Below are positions 8,505 to 17,175 of a stretch of 64,000 bases of DNA, one piece after another. The stretch's first letter is position 1. The number at the start of each line of letters is the position of its first letter. A program made the translations under genes and the position numbers. The notes under the pieces are model-generated. The model saw only the letters and a program-made list of their open reading frames with translations, ran no database searches and was not told where the DNA came from. Origin of the DNA: Armatimonadota bacterium (GTDB taxonomy: Bacteria > Sysuimicrobiota > Sysuimicrobiia > Sysuimicrobiales > Humicultoraceae); the NCBI GenBank assembly GCA_031081715.1, contig JAVHMA010000017.1:1-64000 (forward strand). Direction: 5' to 3'.

Positions 8505-9299
8505 TCAGCGGGCGCCTGCGGCGATGGGCGGCGCCTCGTGCTCCCACGGGAGCAGACGGGTGCGGGCCGTCACCAGCAGGCGGTCGAGCGCGAAGCCGAC
8601 CGCGGCGATCGCCGCGACGCCGGCGAATGCCTGCGGCCGTGAGAGCGCGGCCGTGGCGTAGGTCAGCAGCCACCCCAGCCCGCGCGTCGAGCCGATCATC
8701 TCGGTCAACACCGCGATCACGAGCGCCACCGGCAGCGCGATCCGTAGCCCGGTGAAGATGGCCGGGGAGGCCGCCGGCAGCACCACCCGCGCGAACACCC
8801 GCGCCGGCCGGGCGCCCATGCTGGCCGCGGACCACAGATAGAGCCGGTCCACGTCCCGGCAGCCGGAGTAGGTGTGAATGGCCACCGGGTACAGACACTC
8901 CAGGAAGATCAGCGCCACCTTCGAAAGATGTCCCAACCCGAAGAGAAAAACGAACACAGGGTAGAGGGCCACCCGTGGGATAGGATAGCCGAGTGAGAAG
9001 AGGGGCTCTATGACGCGCCCGACGGCGGGCAGCCGTGCCATCACCACGCCGAGCGCCACGCCGGCGACCGCGGCCAGGCCGAACCCGGCGAACACGCGCA
9101 GTAGCGTGGCGCCCAGGTGCGTCGCCAGCGTGCCGTCCGCGGTCATGGCCCAGAGGCTGGAGCCGATGGCGTCCAGTGTCGGGAACAGCCTGGGGTTCAC
9201 CGCGCCCGACCGCGCGAGCAGCTCCCAGGCCGCGAGCACCACGACGAGCGAGTAGTACCGGCCGACCAGCAGCCGGGCCTTGACCGCGGCGCTACTCAC
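8505..9299 (-). CDS. ABC transporter permease (SsuC/TauC type), system 1, second subunit
   Basis: The 264-residue protein has about six hydrophobic segments and the inner-membrane EAA loop MGARPARVFARVVLPAASP followed by GLRIALPVALV, as in binding-protein-dependent permeases of the nitrate/sulfonate/taurine group. It overlaps the preceding permease gene by eight bases, so two different permease chains are made together. A heterodimer is likely, whereas SsuC and TauC are usually homodimers. It ends 16 bases before the extradiol dioxygenase gene, linking uptake to aromatic breakdown. Confidence 0.88.
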   Translation of the reverse strand: MSSAAVKARLLVGRYYSLVVVLAAWELLARSGAVNPRLFPTLDAIGSSLWAMTADGTLATHLGATLLRVFAGFGLAAVAGVALGVVMARLPAVGRVIEPLFSLGYPIPRVALYPVFVFLFGLGHLSKVALIFLECLYPVAIHTYSGCRDVDRLYLWSAASMGARPARVFARVVLPAASPAIFTGLRIALPVALVIAVLTEMIGSTRGLGWLLTYATAALSRPQAFAGVAAIAAVGFALDRLLVTARTRLLPWEHEAPPIAAGAR

Positions 9300-10140
9300 C
9301 GAAAGTCGCCTCCACCGCGGGGGGCGCTGGCGCCAGGGCGCGCCGCAGCCGCAGCAGCGCGCGGTCCGCGCAAAACCCCAGGCCCGCGATCGCGGCGATG
9401 GCCGCGAACATCAGGTCGAAGCGTCCCGAGGCGTCCGCGGCCAGGATCAGAAAACCCAGGCCCGTGCGGTTGGAGGAGCCAATCATCTCCGCCGCCAGCA
9501 TCAGGATGAACGAGAGTGCCAGCGCCACGCGCAGCCCGCTAAAGATCTGCGGAGCGGCGGATGGGAGCACGACGCGCAGGAAGGTACGTGCCGGCCGCGC
9601 ACCCATGCTTCGCGCGGCCCAGACCCAGGTGGGGTCGGTGCCGCGCGCGCCGTAAAGCGCGGCGATGAAGCACGGGTAGAAGCACGAGATGGCGATCACC
9701 ATGATTTTGGAGAGGTCGCTGATGCCGAACCACACGATCAGCACCGGCAGGATCGCCACCTTGGGCACCGGGTAGGTCAGCGCGACGAGCGGGTCGAAGA
9801 ACGCCGCCACCGGCCGGGAGACGCCCGCGGCCAGCCCCAGCGCCACACCCGTGCCCGCCCCCAGCGCCAGCCCAACCGCCGAACGGTACAGACTCGCCCC
9901 GGCATGCCGCGCCAGCTCGCCCGAGGCCGCGAGCACACCGAGCTGCTCCACCACCGCCGCCGGGCTCACCAGCCACACGGGCAGGACGCCGGCCTGCGCC
10001 AGGAGCTGCCAGGCCACCACCACCGCCGCGGCCGCCGTCAACGGCCCGACCGCGGGCACCAGGCGCCTCCGCAGCGGACCACGGCGTGGCCAAGTTGCCG
10101 GCCTGGCGAGCGGCGCCAGGGGACGGATCTCTTCAGCCAC
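9292..10140 (-). CDS. ABC transporter permease (SsuC/TauC type), system 1, first subunit
   Basis: The 282 residues include a basic N-terminus (about 20 residues, RRGPLRRRL) and then six hydrophobic stretches. The EAA loop reads MGARPARTFLRVVLPSAAP with GLRVALALSFIL following, where it docks on the ATPase. It is clearly paralogous to the 264-residue permease downstream (same MGARPAR-F-RVVLP core). The start overlaps the ATPase stop by eight bases. The substrate is unknown; the catabolic neighbours suggest an aromatic acid or sulfonate-like compound. Confidence 0.88.
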   Translation of the reverse strand: MAEEIRPLAPLARPATWPRRGPLRRRLVPAVGPLTAAAAVVVAWQLLAQAGVLPVWLVSPAAVVEQLGVLAASGELARHAGASLYRSAVGLALGAGTGVALGLAAGVSRPVAAFFDPLVALTYPVPKVAILPVLIVWFGISDLSKIMVIAISCFYPCFIAALYGARGTDPTWVWAARSMGARPARTFLRVVLPSAAPQIFSGLRVALALSFILMLAAEMIGSSNRTGLGFLILAADASGRFDLMFAAIAAIAGLGFCADRALLRLRRALAPAPPAVEATFGE

Positions 10141-10933
10141 GGCCGCCCGCCACCGGCTGCCCGTCCCGGGCCAGGCCCAGCAGGACCTCCTCGCGCAGCA
10201 GGTCCCAGAGCCGGTTCCGGTAGTCCACGAACGCCGGCGTCTTCTTGACCTCCAGCTCGCGTGGCCGGGGCAGGTCGATCGGCACGGTCACCTTGATCCG
10301 CCCCGGCCGCGCGGTGAAGACCACCACGCGGTCCGCCAGGTAGACCGCCTCGTCGATGTCGTGGGTCACGAACACCACGGTCTTGCGCGTCTGGAGCCAG
10401 ATGCGCTGGAGTTCCTCCTGCATGAGCTCGCGGGTCTGAGCGTCGAGCGCGCCGAACGGCTCGTCCATCAGCAGCACGGCCGGTTCGTAGGCCAGGACGC
10501 GCGCCAGCGCCGCGCGCTGCTTCATCCCACCCGACAGCTCCGCCGGAAACGCGTCCCGGAAGGGCAAGAGTCCCACCATCGCCAGGTAGCCCTCGGCGAC
10601 GGCCCGGCACTCGCGGCGTGGGCGGCCCTGGACCTCGAGCCCCCACATCGCGTTCCCGAGCACCGTGCGCCACGGGAACAGCGCCAGGTCCTGGAACATC
10701 ATGCCGCGGTCCGGCCCCGGACCGCGCACCGGCCGGCCGGCGATGCGCATCTCGCCGCGCGTGGGGGCGATGAAGCCGCCCAGCGTGTGGAGGAACGTGC
10801 TCTTGCCGCAGCCGCTGGGGCCGATGATCCCCACGAACTCGCCGGCGGCGACGCGCAAGCTCACGTCGTCGATCGCGGGAATCCGGGCCCCGCCCCGGAC
10901 GAACACCGTGGAAAGATGCTCGACTTCCAGCAC
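10133..10933 (-). CDS. ABC transporter ATP-binding protein (SsuB/TauB type), system 1
   Basis: The 266-residue protein has every ABC ATPase motif: Walker A GPSGCGKS at 38-45, Q-loop Q81, signature LSGGMKQR at 133-140, Walker B LLMDEP at 154-159, and FVTHDIDEA as the H-loop. The DIDEAVYL form is usual in the nitrate/sulfonate/taurine uptake family. It powers the two permeases encoded directly downstream. The binding-protein gene 10943-11923 lies nine bases upstream, so the order is binding protein, ATPase, two permeases. Confidence 0.92.
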   Translation of the reverse strand: MLEVEHLSTVFVRGGARIPAIDDVSLRVAAGEFVGIIGPSGCGKSTFLHTLGGFIAPTRGEMRIAGRPVRGPGPDRGMMFQDLALFPWRTVLGNAMWGLEVQGRPRRECRAVAEGYLAMVGLLPFRDAFPAELSGGMKQRAALARVLAYEPAVLLMDEPFGALDAQTRELMQEELQRIWLQTRKTVVFVTHDIDEAVYLADRVVVFTARPGRIKVTVPIDLPRPRELEVKKTPAFVDYRNRLWDLLREEVLLGLARDGQPVAGGRG

Positions 10934-10942
10934 CGCGCCGTC

Positions 10943-11923
10943 CTACTTCCTGCCGATCCGCTTCAGCACGTCCTGCAGCGGGCTGAGCTCCACGTAGATG
11001 GCCGCGCCGTCGGGCGCGCCCGCGGGCAGCGCCTCGATCTCCTTGAGGAATCGAACCATCTGCCCGGCGGCGGTCAGGTGGTCGATGCCGCCGTTCTGGT
11101 CCCAGACTCCGCGCGCGATGTAGGCGCGGACCACGGCGCCCACGAACGCCGCGTCCTCGTCGGGAAACAGCTGCCGCGTACGCGCCGCGCCCCACTCGGG
11201 ACCGGCGGCGATGCGGCGGTGCGTCTCGAGGAGCCCGCGCAGCAGGTCCTCGACCTCCTCACGGTGGCCGGGAATCCAGTCGCGCCGCGCCACGATCACC
11301 GAGTCCACCATCGGCATCTCGCGGAAGTCCACGAGCACGTGGAACCGCCCGGGCGCGAGCTGCTCGATGCGGATCGCGTCGGTCAGGAACAGCGAGGTGG
11401 CGTCGATCTCGCCCTGCATCAGCGCCTGCGCGCGGGCCGGTGACCCGGGGATGACCAGGAGTTGGGGCTGGGCGATCCGGTACTTCTTGATCGCGTACTG
11501 GACGACCGTGTTGGACATCGACGTCACGCTGTGCACGGCCACGCGGCGCCGCGCGAGCTGCGCGGGCGCGGTCACGCTGCGCGGGCTCACCAGCACCCAC
11601 TGGCTGGTGGCCGCGGCCCCCACGATGGCGAGCCCGGCGCCGCGCGCGATGGCCACCGACACCGAGCTCGGCTCGATCCGCGCCAGGTCGGTCTCGCCGC
11701 GCAGCAGCGCCTGCACGGCCAGCTCCGGCCTCGGGAAGAACACCGGGACGACGTCGTAGCCGCGGTCGCGCGCGCGCTCGAGCGCGATCAGCATGGCGGC
11801 GTACGTGAGCTGCTTGACGCCGGAGAACCCCACGACCAGGCGGGTCTGCCGGGCGGCGGCCGGCGGTACAAGCAGCACCAGTACGATCAGGCCAAGACCC
11901 ACCAGGGTCCCTGCGCGTCGCAT
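10943..11923 (-). CDS. ABC transporter substrate-binding protein (NMT1/SsuA-like), system 1
   Basis: The 326-residue protein starts with a signal peptide (basic MRR, then GTLVGLGLIVLVLLV, cleavage near AAARQ). The mature part has the two-lobe pattern of NMT1/SsuA proteins: ALLRGETDLARIEPSSVSVAIARGA and RRVAVHSVTSMSNTVVQYAIKKY for binding, then GEIDATSLFLTDAI. A GAGGAG sits eight bases before the ATG. It captures the ligand in the periplasm for the transporter encoded downstream. It follows the second, interrupted binding-protein gene by 24 bases; the two proteins differ markedly and probably have different ligands. Confidence 0.88.
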   Translation of the reverse strand: MRRAGTLVGLGLIVLVLLVPPAAARQTRLVVGFSGVKQLTYAAMLIALERARDRGYDVVPVFFPRPELAVQALLRGETDLARIEPSSVSVAIARGAGLAIVGAAATSQWVLVSPRSVTAPAQLARRRVAVHSVTSMSNTVVQYAIKKYRIAQPQLLVIPGSPARAQALMQGEIDATSLFLTDAIRIEQLAPGRFHVLVDFREMPMVDSVIVARRDWIPGHREEVEDLLRGLLETHRRIAAGPEWGAARTRQLFPDEDAAFVGAVVRAYIARGVWDQNGGIDHLTAAGQMVRFLKEIEALPAGAPDGAAIYVELSPLQDVLKRIGRK

Positions 11924-11947
11924 CAGACGACTCCTCTCGGGCGCGAA

Positions 11948-12925
11948 TCAGTACGGCAGGAACGAGTTGTCCACGATCCGGCGGAGGTCCACCGGCCCGC
12001 GCTGCCAGCCGAGCTTCAGGTGCAGCTCCTGCGAGCGCCGCAGCGCCTCGATGCTGATCCGGGCCGACGGCTCCCGGTAGTAGTCCTACAGCTCCAGGTA
12101 GACCGCCGGCGGCGCGAGCACGAACCGGCGGTCGATGAGCGCCTGGCGCGCCTCGCGCGGGTTGGCCAGGTACCATCGGGTCGCGGCCACGAAGTCGCGA
12201 AGGAACGCGCGCACCGCGGCCGGGTTCCGCTGCACGAACTCGGGCCGCAGAAAAAGCAACAGCAGCTCCTCGTCGAACGGCACGCCGGTCTTGGCGTTGA
12301 AGACCTCGACCAGTCCGCCCCGGCCCCGCTCCATCGTGTAGAACGGCTGCACAAAGGTGCCCACGTCGATGCGCCGCGTGCGCAGCGCCTCGCCCATGGC
12401 CGGGAACGGCAGGATGACGTAGTTGACGTCGCGCGAGGCGTCGAGGCCGGCGCCCGCGACCGCCGCGCGCGCCCACAGGTCGGTGGCCGACTTGAAGTCC
12501 ACGATGGCAATCGTCTTGCCGCGCAGGTCGCGCGGCGCGCGCGGGCCGCCGTCGGCCAGGGCCATGTAGGTCGTGTTGAACCAGTTGCCGCCCGGGACCT
12601 CGCGGGCGATGCTCGCGACGAGCTTCATCGGCATGCCCTGCTCCGCGGCGAAGAGCGCCGTGGGCGCGGCGATCGTTCCGGCGTCGAGCTGCCCGGCCTC
12701 GTAGGCGGCCAGGCGGTCGGCGTTCGCGCGGAACGCGGTGAGCCTCAGCGTGTAGGCCCGGCCCTGGTTGGGCGTCACGTCGGGCCGCGCGCCCATCAGG
12801 TAGAGTTGCTCCTCCGCGGCCAGGCCGTGCCCGATGCGGATCTCCACCGGGCCCGCGGGCGCGGCGGCGGTGGTGTACGCGGTGGCCAGCACCGCGAGGA
12901 CAGCAAACAGGATGCGAACTCTCAT
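11948..12925 (-). CDS. ABC transporter substrate-binding protein with in-frame TAG at codon 280
   Basis: The gene opens with GGAGGGGAAGG before the ATG at 12925 and encodes a signal peptide (MRVRILFAVLAVLATA, cleavage near TAAAPAG). The mature domain is NMT1/SsuA-like (RIGHGLAAEEQLYL, GQLDAGTIAAPTALFAAEQG, RGKTIAIVDFKS). After 279 residues, at PAVYLEL, comes TAG (12088-12086). The same frame then stays open for 45 more codons to TGA at 11950-11948. Those codons read DYYREPSARISIEALRRSQ onward to IVDNSFLPY, which looks like the normal C-terminal helix and tail of these proteins, including the common 'VD...LP' ending. So the intact product would be about 325 residues. The TAG could be a sequencing or assembly error, a real nonsense mutation, or read-through. 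The shorter product would lack the last helix. Confidence 0.8.
12086..12088 (-). other. In-frame amber codon inside the binding-protein gene
   Basis: On the minus strand the codons read TAC CTG GAG CTG TAG GAC TAC TAC CGG GAG. The downstream frame keeps protein-like composition for 45 codons and ends in TGA 24 bases before the next gene. Single-base changes that would restore sense include CAG, GAG, AAG, TGG or TAC. There is no sign of genome-wide TAG reassignment: other genes here end normally in TAG, for example those ending at 3063, 21097 and 48666. Confidence 0.85.
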
Positions 12926-12949
12926 GACCTTCCCCTCCCTCGCGCGCGG

Positions 12950-12973
12950 GGCCCCGCCGCCGCCAGCGGGGCC
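12950..12973. repeat. Intercistronic inverted repeat
   Basis: An 8-base perfect inverted repeat, GGCCCCGC and GCGGGGCC with an 8-base loop, lies in the 55-base gap between the hydratase/lyase stop (12981) and the binding-protein start (12925). It has no following T-run, so it is not a classical terminator. It could stabilise mRNA ends or partly separate expression of the binding protein from the upstream genes. Short GC-rich repeats are common by chance in this DNA. Confidence 0.35.
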
Positions 12974-12980
12974 GAGGCGC

Positions 12981-13808
12981 CTACGATCCGCGCTCCCCCT
13001 CGCCGGGCCGCTCGGCGAGGCCGGGGCGATACTCCCCGGCGAGGAACCTACCGATCCCTTCCTCGATCCAGGCCCCTTGCTGCAGGTAGGTGAGCTCGCG
13101 GACCTTCGCGTTCGCGAAGGCCAAAGCCGCGTCCATCTCCATCCCGCGGCTGTGCCGGAACAGCTCTTTGGTAAGCTTGAGCGCGTACCGGTCCTTCCCG
13201 GCGAGTGACGCCGCGAGCGCGCGTGTCTCGGCCTCCAGGCGCGCGCGGGGCACCGCCCTGTTGACCAGCCGCATCTCCACCGCGCGCCGGCCGTCGAACG
13301 GCTCGCCGGTGAGCATGTACCACAGGGCGTCGCGGGGATGGAGGACCGCGCCCATCGCCCACGCGACCGGACCGGCGGGAATGCCGCCGAAGTTCACCTC
13401 GGAGAGACCGAACGTGGCCTCCTCGGCCGCCAGGGCCAGGTCGCAGGACGCCACAATCGGCAGCGCGCCGCCGAAGCAGTAGCCGTTGACCATCGCGATC
13501 GTGGGCGCCGGGAAGAGCCGCAGCTTGCGGTCGCGCCACTCCTGCGAGATCACCCGGATGCGGTCCACCTCGTGCGGCCGGTCCTTCAGGTCGTAGAAGT
13601 ACTCCTTCAGGTCCATGCCCGCGCTGAAGGCCTCGCCGGCGCCGGTGATGATGAGGACGCGGGTCCCCTCGTCGTCCGCCAGCCGGGTGAGCGCGTCGTG
13701 CATCTCCCGGTGCAGCGTCGGGTTCATCGCGTTCTTCTTGGCGGGCCGGTTCAGCGTGACCGTGGTCACGCCGCCGTCTCGGCCGACGAGCAGGGTCTCG
13801 TAGGTCAT
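12981..13808 (-). CDS. p-Hydroxycinnamoyl-CoA hydratase/lyase-like crotonase
   Basis: The 275-residue crotonase-fold protein matches the layout of Pseudomonas HCHL (feruloyl-CoA hydratase/lyase). It has LNRPAKKNAMNPTLHREM at 19-36, ITGAGEAFSAGMDLKEYF at 54-71, PTIAMVNGYCFGGA at 102-115 (oxyanion hole), and EATFGLSEVNFGGIPAG at 130-146. Y70 and E137 align with the tyrosine and glutamate known to matter in HCHL. The end RPGLAER also resembles that family. HCHL converts feruloyl- or coumaroyl-CoA to an aromatic aldehyde and acetyl-CoA. A generic enoyl-CoA hydratase remains possible. No CoA ligase is directly adjacent. The ATG overlaps the preceding stop. Confidence 0.82.
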   Translation of the reverse strand: MTYETLLVGRDGGVTTVTLNRPAKKNAMNPTLHREMHDALTRLADDEGTRVLIITGAGEAFSAGMDLKEYFYDLKDRPHEVDRIRVISQEWRDRKLRLFPAPTIAMVNGYCFGGALPIVASCDLALAAEEATFGLSEVNFGGIPAGPVAWAMGAVLHPRDALWYMLTGEPFDGRRAVEMRLVNRAVPRARLEAETRALAASLAGKDRYALKLTKELFRHSRGMEMDAALAFANAKVRELTYLQQGAWIEEGIGRFLAGEYRPGLAERPGEGERGS

Positions 13809-14446
13809 GGGGCGCCGTCCCAGCCGTCGAGGGGCCGCAGCACCGCGCGCACCGGGGAGGCGTCCAGCCCCACCAGCTTCAGCGGGATGGCGATCAGCTC
13901 GTATGCCCCCGGCGGCACGGCCGCCAGGTCGAGCCACTCGAGGATCGCGACCCCGCCACGGGCCAGGGCCTTGTGGGCCAGCAACGCGCGGCTGCTGAAC
14001 GCGTCCACCGACGGGGCGTCGGTACCGACCAGCAGCATCCCCTGGTCGGCCAGCCACTGCGCCGCCTGCTCGGTCAGGTAGGGGAACTCCGTGTCCCACT
14101 CGGAGGCCGGCACCGCGCTCGCCCGCGTCTTGAACAGCACGCGGCGGAAGCCGGCCAGCCCCATCGCTTCGACCTCGGCCAGGCCGATGTGCGGGGTGTG
14201 CACCTCCACCACAACCGCGGGGCCGAGGTAGGGCTCGAGCGCGACCGCACCGATGGGCCGCCCGTCGGGATCGAAGTGAAACGGGGCGTCCGCGTGGGTA
14301 CCGGTGTGCACGCTCATCGTCACCGCGGCGACGGTGACCGAGTGCCCGGACTCCTGGTGCATGGTCCAGCGCGGCTCGAACTGCTGGTCGCCGGGCCAGA
14401 CCGCGGTTCCCGACGAGACCGGCCTCGAGATGTCGTAGAGCTTCAT
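13805..14446 (-). CDS. Cyclase family protein (KynB arylformamidase-like)
   Basis: From the ATG at 14446, preceded by GGTGAGGG, the protein has 213 residues, the KynB size. The signature HTGTHADAPFHF at 47-58 holds the metal-binding His/Asp residues of this family, and YDISRPVSSGTAVWPGD at 4-20 plus IGAVALEPYLGP match bacterial kynurenine formamidases. KynB hydrolyses N-formylkynurenine; other members act on unrelated amides or lactones. The adjacent aminotransferase and ring dioxygenases make a tryptophan/kynurenine-like aromatic substrate conceivable, but no tryptophan dioxygenase or kynureninase is present. Confidence 0.82.
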   Translation of the reverse strand: MKLYDISRPVSSGTAVWPGDQQFEPRWTMHQESGHSVTVAAVTMSVHTGTHADAPFHFDPDGRPIGAVALEPYLGPAVVVEVHTPHIGLAEVEAMGLAGFRRVLFKTRASAVPASEWDTEFPYLTEQAAQWLADQGMLLVGTDAPSVDAFSSRALLAHKALARGGVAILEWLDLAAVPPGAYELIAIPLKLVGLDASPVRAVLRPLDGWDGAP

Positions 14447-14453
14447 GCTGCCC

Positions 14454-15632
14454 TCACCGCCCCCCGGTCGCGCCGGCATCGGCTGCGCCCTGCGCGAACC
14501 GGATGATCCGCCGACACCCTTCCTCGAGCTGCCTGCCCTCCGTGGCCAGGGAGATCCGCACCATGCCGCGCGCGCTCGGGCCGAAGGTCTCGCCCGGCGC
14601 AGTCGCCACGCCCTGCTCGTGCAGCAGGCGGCGGGCGAGCGTTGTCGAGTCGGCCTCGATGTGGGCCAGGTCGACCAGCGCGTAGAACGCGCCGCGCGGG
14701 ACCGCCGCGAGCAGCCCGGCCTCGCCCAGCGTGGCGGCGACCAGGTCGCGGTGACGCCGGTAGCGGGCGCGCATCGCGTCCACCTCAGCGCGCGGGCCGG
14801 CCAGCGCGGCCTCGGCGGCCTTCTGTGCGACCGACGACGGACACCCGGTCATCGCCTCGGCGATACGGCCCATGGCCGCGGCCACCGCCGGGGTCGCGCG
14901 GGCGTAGCCGAGCCGCCAGCCCGTCATCGCGTAGGTCTTGGAGAAGCCGTAGATGGTGATCACCCGGCCGTCCCGGTCGAACGCGGCGGGCGAGTGGTGC
15001 GCACCCTCATAGACGAACTCTTCGTACACCTCGTCGGAAATCACGGCGAGGTCGTGCTCGGCCGCCAGCTCCACCAGGGCGCGTACCGTGGCCGGGGCGA
15101 AGACCGCGCCGGTCGGGTTGCTCGGGCTGTTCACCACCAGCGCGCGGGTCCGCGGCCCGACGAGCCGCCGCAGCGCCTCCAGGTCGGGCTCGTACCCTGC
15201 CTCGCGCACCAGCGGGTAGCCGACCGCCCGCGCACCGATGAGGTGCAGCGCCGATCGGTAGTTGGGCCAGCCAGGGTCGGGCACCAGCGCCTCGTCGCCT
15301 GGGTCCAGCACCGCGAGCATCGCCGCGCTGAGCGCGAACACCGAACCCGAGGTGGCGACCACCTGCTCGGGCGTGGTCGGCAGCCCGTTGTGCTCCGCGA
15401 TCTTCCGCGCGAGGGCCTCGCGCAACGACGGCAGCCCGGGCGCGGGCGTATAGCGCGTGAAGCCGTCCCTCGCCGCCGCGAACGCGGCGGCCACGATGTG
15501 GGACGGCGTCGGCTGGTCAGGCTCTCCGACCTCGAGCCGGATCGCGCCCGGCGTCTGGGCCGCCAGCCGCATCATCTCGGCGATGCCCGAGGCGCGAAGC
15601 TCGTCCGCCCGTCGGGCCGGCGGCCGCGTCAT
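14454..15632 (-). CDS. PLP-dependent aminotransferase, class I/II
   Basis: The 392-residue protein is a fold-type I aminotransferase. It has the GEPDQPTP N-terminal motif at 36-43, the SNPTG motif at 171-175, D200 for the pyridine nitrogen, the Schiff-base lysine K232 in GFSKTYAMTGWRLGY, and the C-terminal arginine in GMVRISLA. It is closest in style to aspartate/aromatic aminotransferases of the Iγ group. Its ATG at 15632 overlaps the stop of the upstream permease. It may remove the amino group of an imported amino acid. The ORF extends upstream only as a shadow of the permease. Confidence 0.88.
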   Translation of the reverse strand: MTRPPARRADELRASGIAEMMRLAAQTPGAIRLEVGEPDQPTPSHIVAAAFAAARDGFTRYTPAPGLPSLREALARKIAEHNGLPTTPEQVVATSGSVFALSAAMLAVLDPGDEALVPDPGWPNYRSALHLIGARAVGYPLVREAGYEPDLEALRRLVGPRTRALVVNSPSNPTGAVFAPATVRALVELAAEHDLAVISDEVYEEFVYEGAHHSPAAFDRDGRVITIYGFSKTYAMTGWRLGYARATPAVAAAMGRIAEAMTGCPSSVAQKAAEAALAGPRAEVDAMRARYRRHRDLVAATLGEAGLLAAVPRGAFYALVDLAHIEADSTTLARRLLHEQGVATAPGETFGPSARGMVRISLATEGRQLEEGCRRIIRFAQGAADAGATGGR

Positions 15633-16402
15633 CCGCGTCCGGCCCAGCGGACCACGCGTCGCTCGAGCATCCCCACCGCGCCCATCAGCACGCCCGCCAC
15701 GGCCACGATGAGGAGAACCAGCGCGAGGACCGCGTCTGCGCGGAACGCGCCGCCGTAGTACATTAGCAGCCCGCCGATCCCCACGATGGAGATGAGCATC
15801 TCGCCCAGCACCGCGCCGTTGACCGCCCGTCCGATGCCTAGCCGCAGGCCCGCGAAGATCATCGGCAGCGCCGCCGGCAGGATCACCCGCCGGAGTAGCA
15901 CGGCCTCCCCGGCCCCGAACGAGCGCGCCATCTCGATCAGCCGCGGGCTCGCGGTGCGCACGCCCGCGTAGGTGTTCACGGTGATCACGAAGAACGCGAA
16001 CAGGAAAACCGTGGCGACGATGCTCGCGCGGCCCAGCCCGAAGAGCAAGACCAGCACCGGCACCTTCGCCGCGGCCGGCGTGCTCTGGAAGAGGTCCACG
16101 TAGAGGCCGCAGACCGCGTCGACGGTCCGAAAGCGGCCCATCAACACGCCGAGCACCAGGCCGCAGGCCGCGGCCAGCGCGAATCCGGCCGCCAGTGCCG
16201 CGAGCGTGCGGAGGCCGTCTTGCCAGAGCTGCCCGCGGGCCGCGAGCGCAACCCCCGCGGCTGCGACACGGCTCGGCGGCGGCACCGCGGGAAGCAGCCC
16301 CGCGCGGCCCACCACCTCCCAGGCCACCAGCACCGGCAGGACCGCGGCGACCCCCGCGGCGCGCGCCCGCAGCCACCGGCGCACCCGCCCGGCGTCCCTC
16401 AT
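15629..16402 (-). CDS. ABC transporter permease (SsuC/TauC type), system 2, second subunit
   Basis: The ATG at 16402 overlaps the ATPase TGA and gives 257 residues with about six hydrophobic segments. The EAA loop reads SFGAGEAVLLRRVILPAALP, followed by MIFAGLRLGIGRAV. It belongs to the nitrate/sulfonate/taurine permease group, like the other three permeases of the island, and would pair with the 246-residue permease on the other side of the ATPase gene. No binding-protein gene is directly adjacent, so one of the two at 10943-12925 may serve it. Confidence 0.87.
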   Translation of the reverse strand: MRDAGRVRRWLRARAAGVAAVLPVLVAWEVVGRAGLLPAVPPPSRVAAAGVALAARGQLWQDGLRTLAALAAGFALAAACGLVLGVLMGRFRTVDAVCGLYVDLFQSTPAAAKVPVLVLLFGLGRASIVATVFLFAFFVITVNTYAGVRTASPRLIEMARSFGAGEAVLLRRVILPAALPMIFAGLRLGIGRAVNGAVLGEMLISIVGIGGLLMYYGGAFRADAVLALVLLIVAVAGVLMGAVGMLERRVVRWAGRG

Positions 16403-17175
16403 GCCGCGACCAACGTCCGGAGGCTGCTCCAGACGTCCTCCACCGCCTCGGCGAACGCCGCGCTGCGCCGCACCGACTCGTCGCGGGGCCGCGGCAGCGG
16501 CACGGCGACCTCGCGGGCCAGCCGCCCGGGCCGGGCGGTCAGAATCAGCACCCGGTCCGAGAGGTAGACCGCTTCCTCCATGTCGTGCGTCACCATGACC
16601 ACGGTCTTCGGGTGGGCCTGCCACAGCGCCAGCACCTCGTCCTGGAGGAGGTGGCGCGTCTGCGCGTCGAGCGCGCCGAACGGCTCGTCCATCAGGAGCG
16701 TCTCGGGATCCACGACCAGGGCGCGGGCCAAGCCGACCCGCTGCTGCATGCCGCCCGAGAGCTGGTAGGGGTAGGACGCCTCGAACCCGGCGAGACCAAC
16801 GAGCGCGATCGCCCGCCGCGCGCGCTCCTCGCGCTCGCCTCGCGGCAGACCCTGAATCTCGAGGGGGAAGGCCACGTTGCCCAACACCGTCTCCCAGGGC
16901 AGCAGCGCGAAGTCCTGGAAGACGACCGCGCGGTCGCGGCCCGGCCCGCGCACCGGACGCCCACCGACACGAATCTGCCCACCGTGGGGCTCGATGAGTC
17001 CCGCGAGCATCCGCAGCAGCGTGGTCTTGCCGCACCCGCTCGGGCCGATGATGCTGACGAACTCCCCGCGCCGCACGGCAAACGAGAGGCCAAAGAGCGC
17101 GGTGAGCTCGTGGCCGGCGATGCGGAAGTGCCGGCTGACCTCGCTGACCTCGATGACGGTCCCGTTCATGCCCAT
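16399..17175 (-). CDS. ABC transporter ATP-binding protein (SsuB/TauB type), system 2
   Basis: From the ATG at 17175, eight bases after GGAGG, the protein has 258 residues. A second ATG two codons later is possible. All ABC ATPase motifs are present: Walker A GPSGCGKT at 44-51, Q87, signature LSGGMQQR at 139-146, Walker B LLMDEP at 160-165, and MVTHDMEEAVYLSD as the H-loop. It drives a second importer made of the two flanking permeases. Sequence differences from the 10133-10933 ATPase show the two systems are not a recent duplication. Confidence 0.9.
   Translation of the reverse strand: MGMNGTVIEVSEVSRHFRIAGHELTALFGLSFAVRRGEFVSIIGPSGCGKTTLLRMLAGLIEPHGGQIRVGGRPVRGPGRDRAVVFQDFALLPWETVLGNVAFPLEIQGLPRGEREERARRAIALVGLAGFEASYPYQLSGGMQQRVGLARALVVDPETLLMDEPFGALDAQTRHLLQDEVLALWQAHPKTVVMVTHDMEEAVYLSDRVLILTARPGRLAREVAVPLPRPRDESVRRSAAFAEAVEDVWSSLRTLVAA

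Noticed and set aside
12086-12088. TAG reassigned to an amino acid (for example pyrrolysine) in this organism
   Set aside because: Several intact genes in the window end in TAG, and no pyl-type genes or specialised recoding structure are visible here.
13805-15632. A complete kynurenine pathway from the KynB-like and aminotransferase genes
   Set aside because: No tryptophan 2,3-dioxygenase, kynurenine monooxygenase or kynureninase gene is present, and both families have broad substrates. Kept only as one hypothesis for the island.
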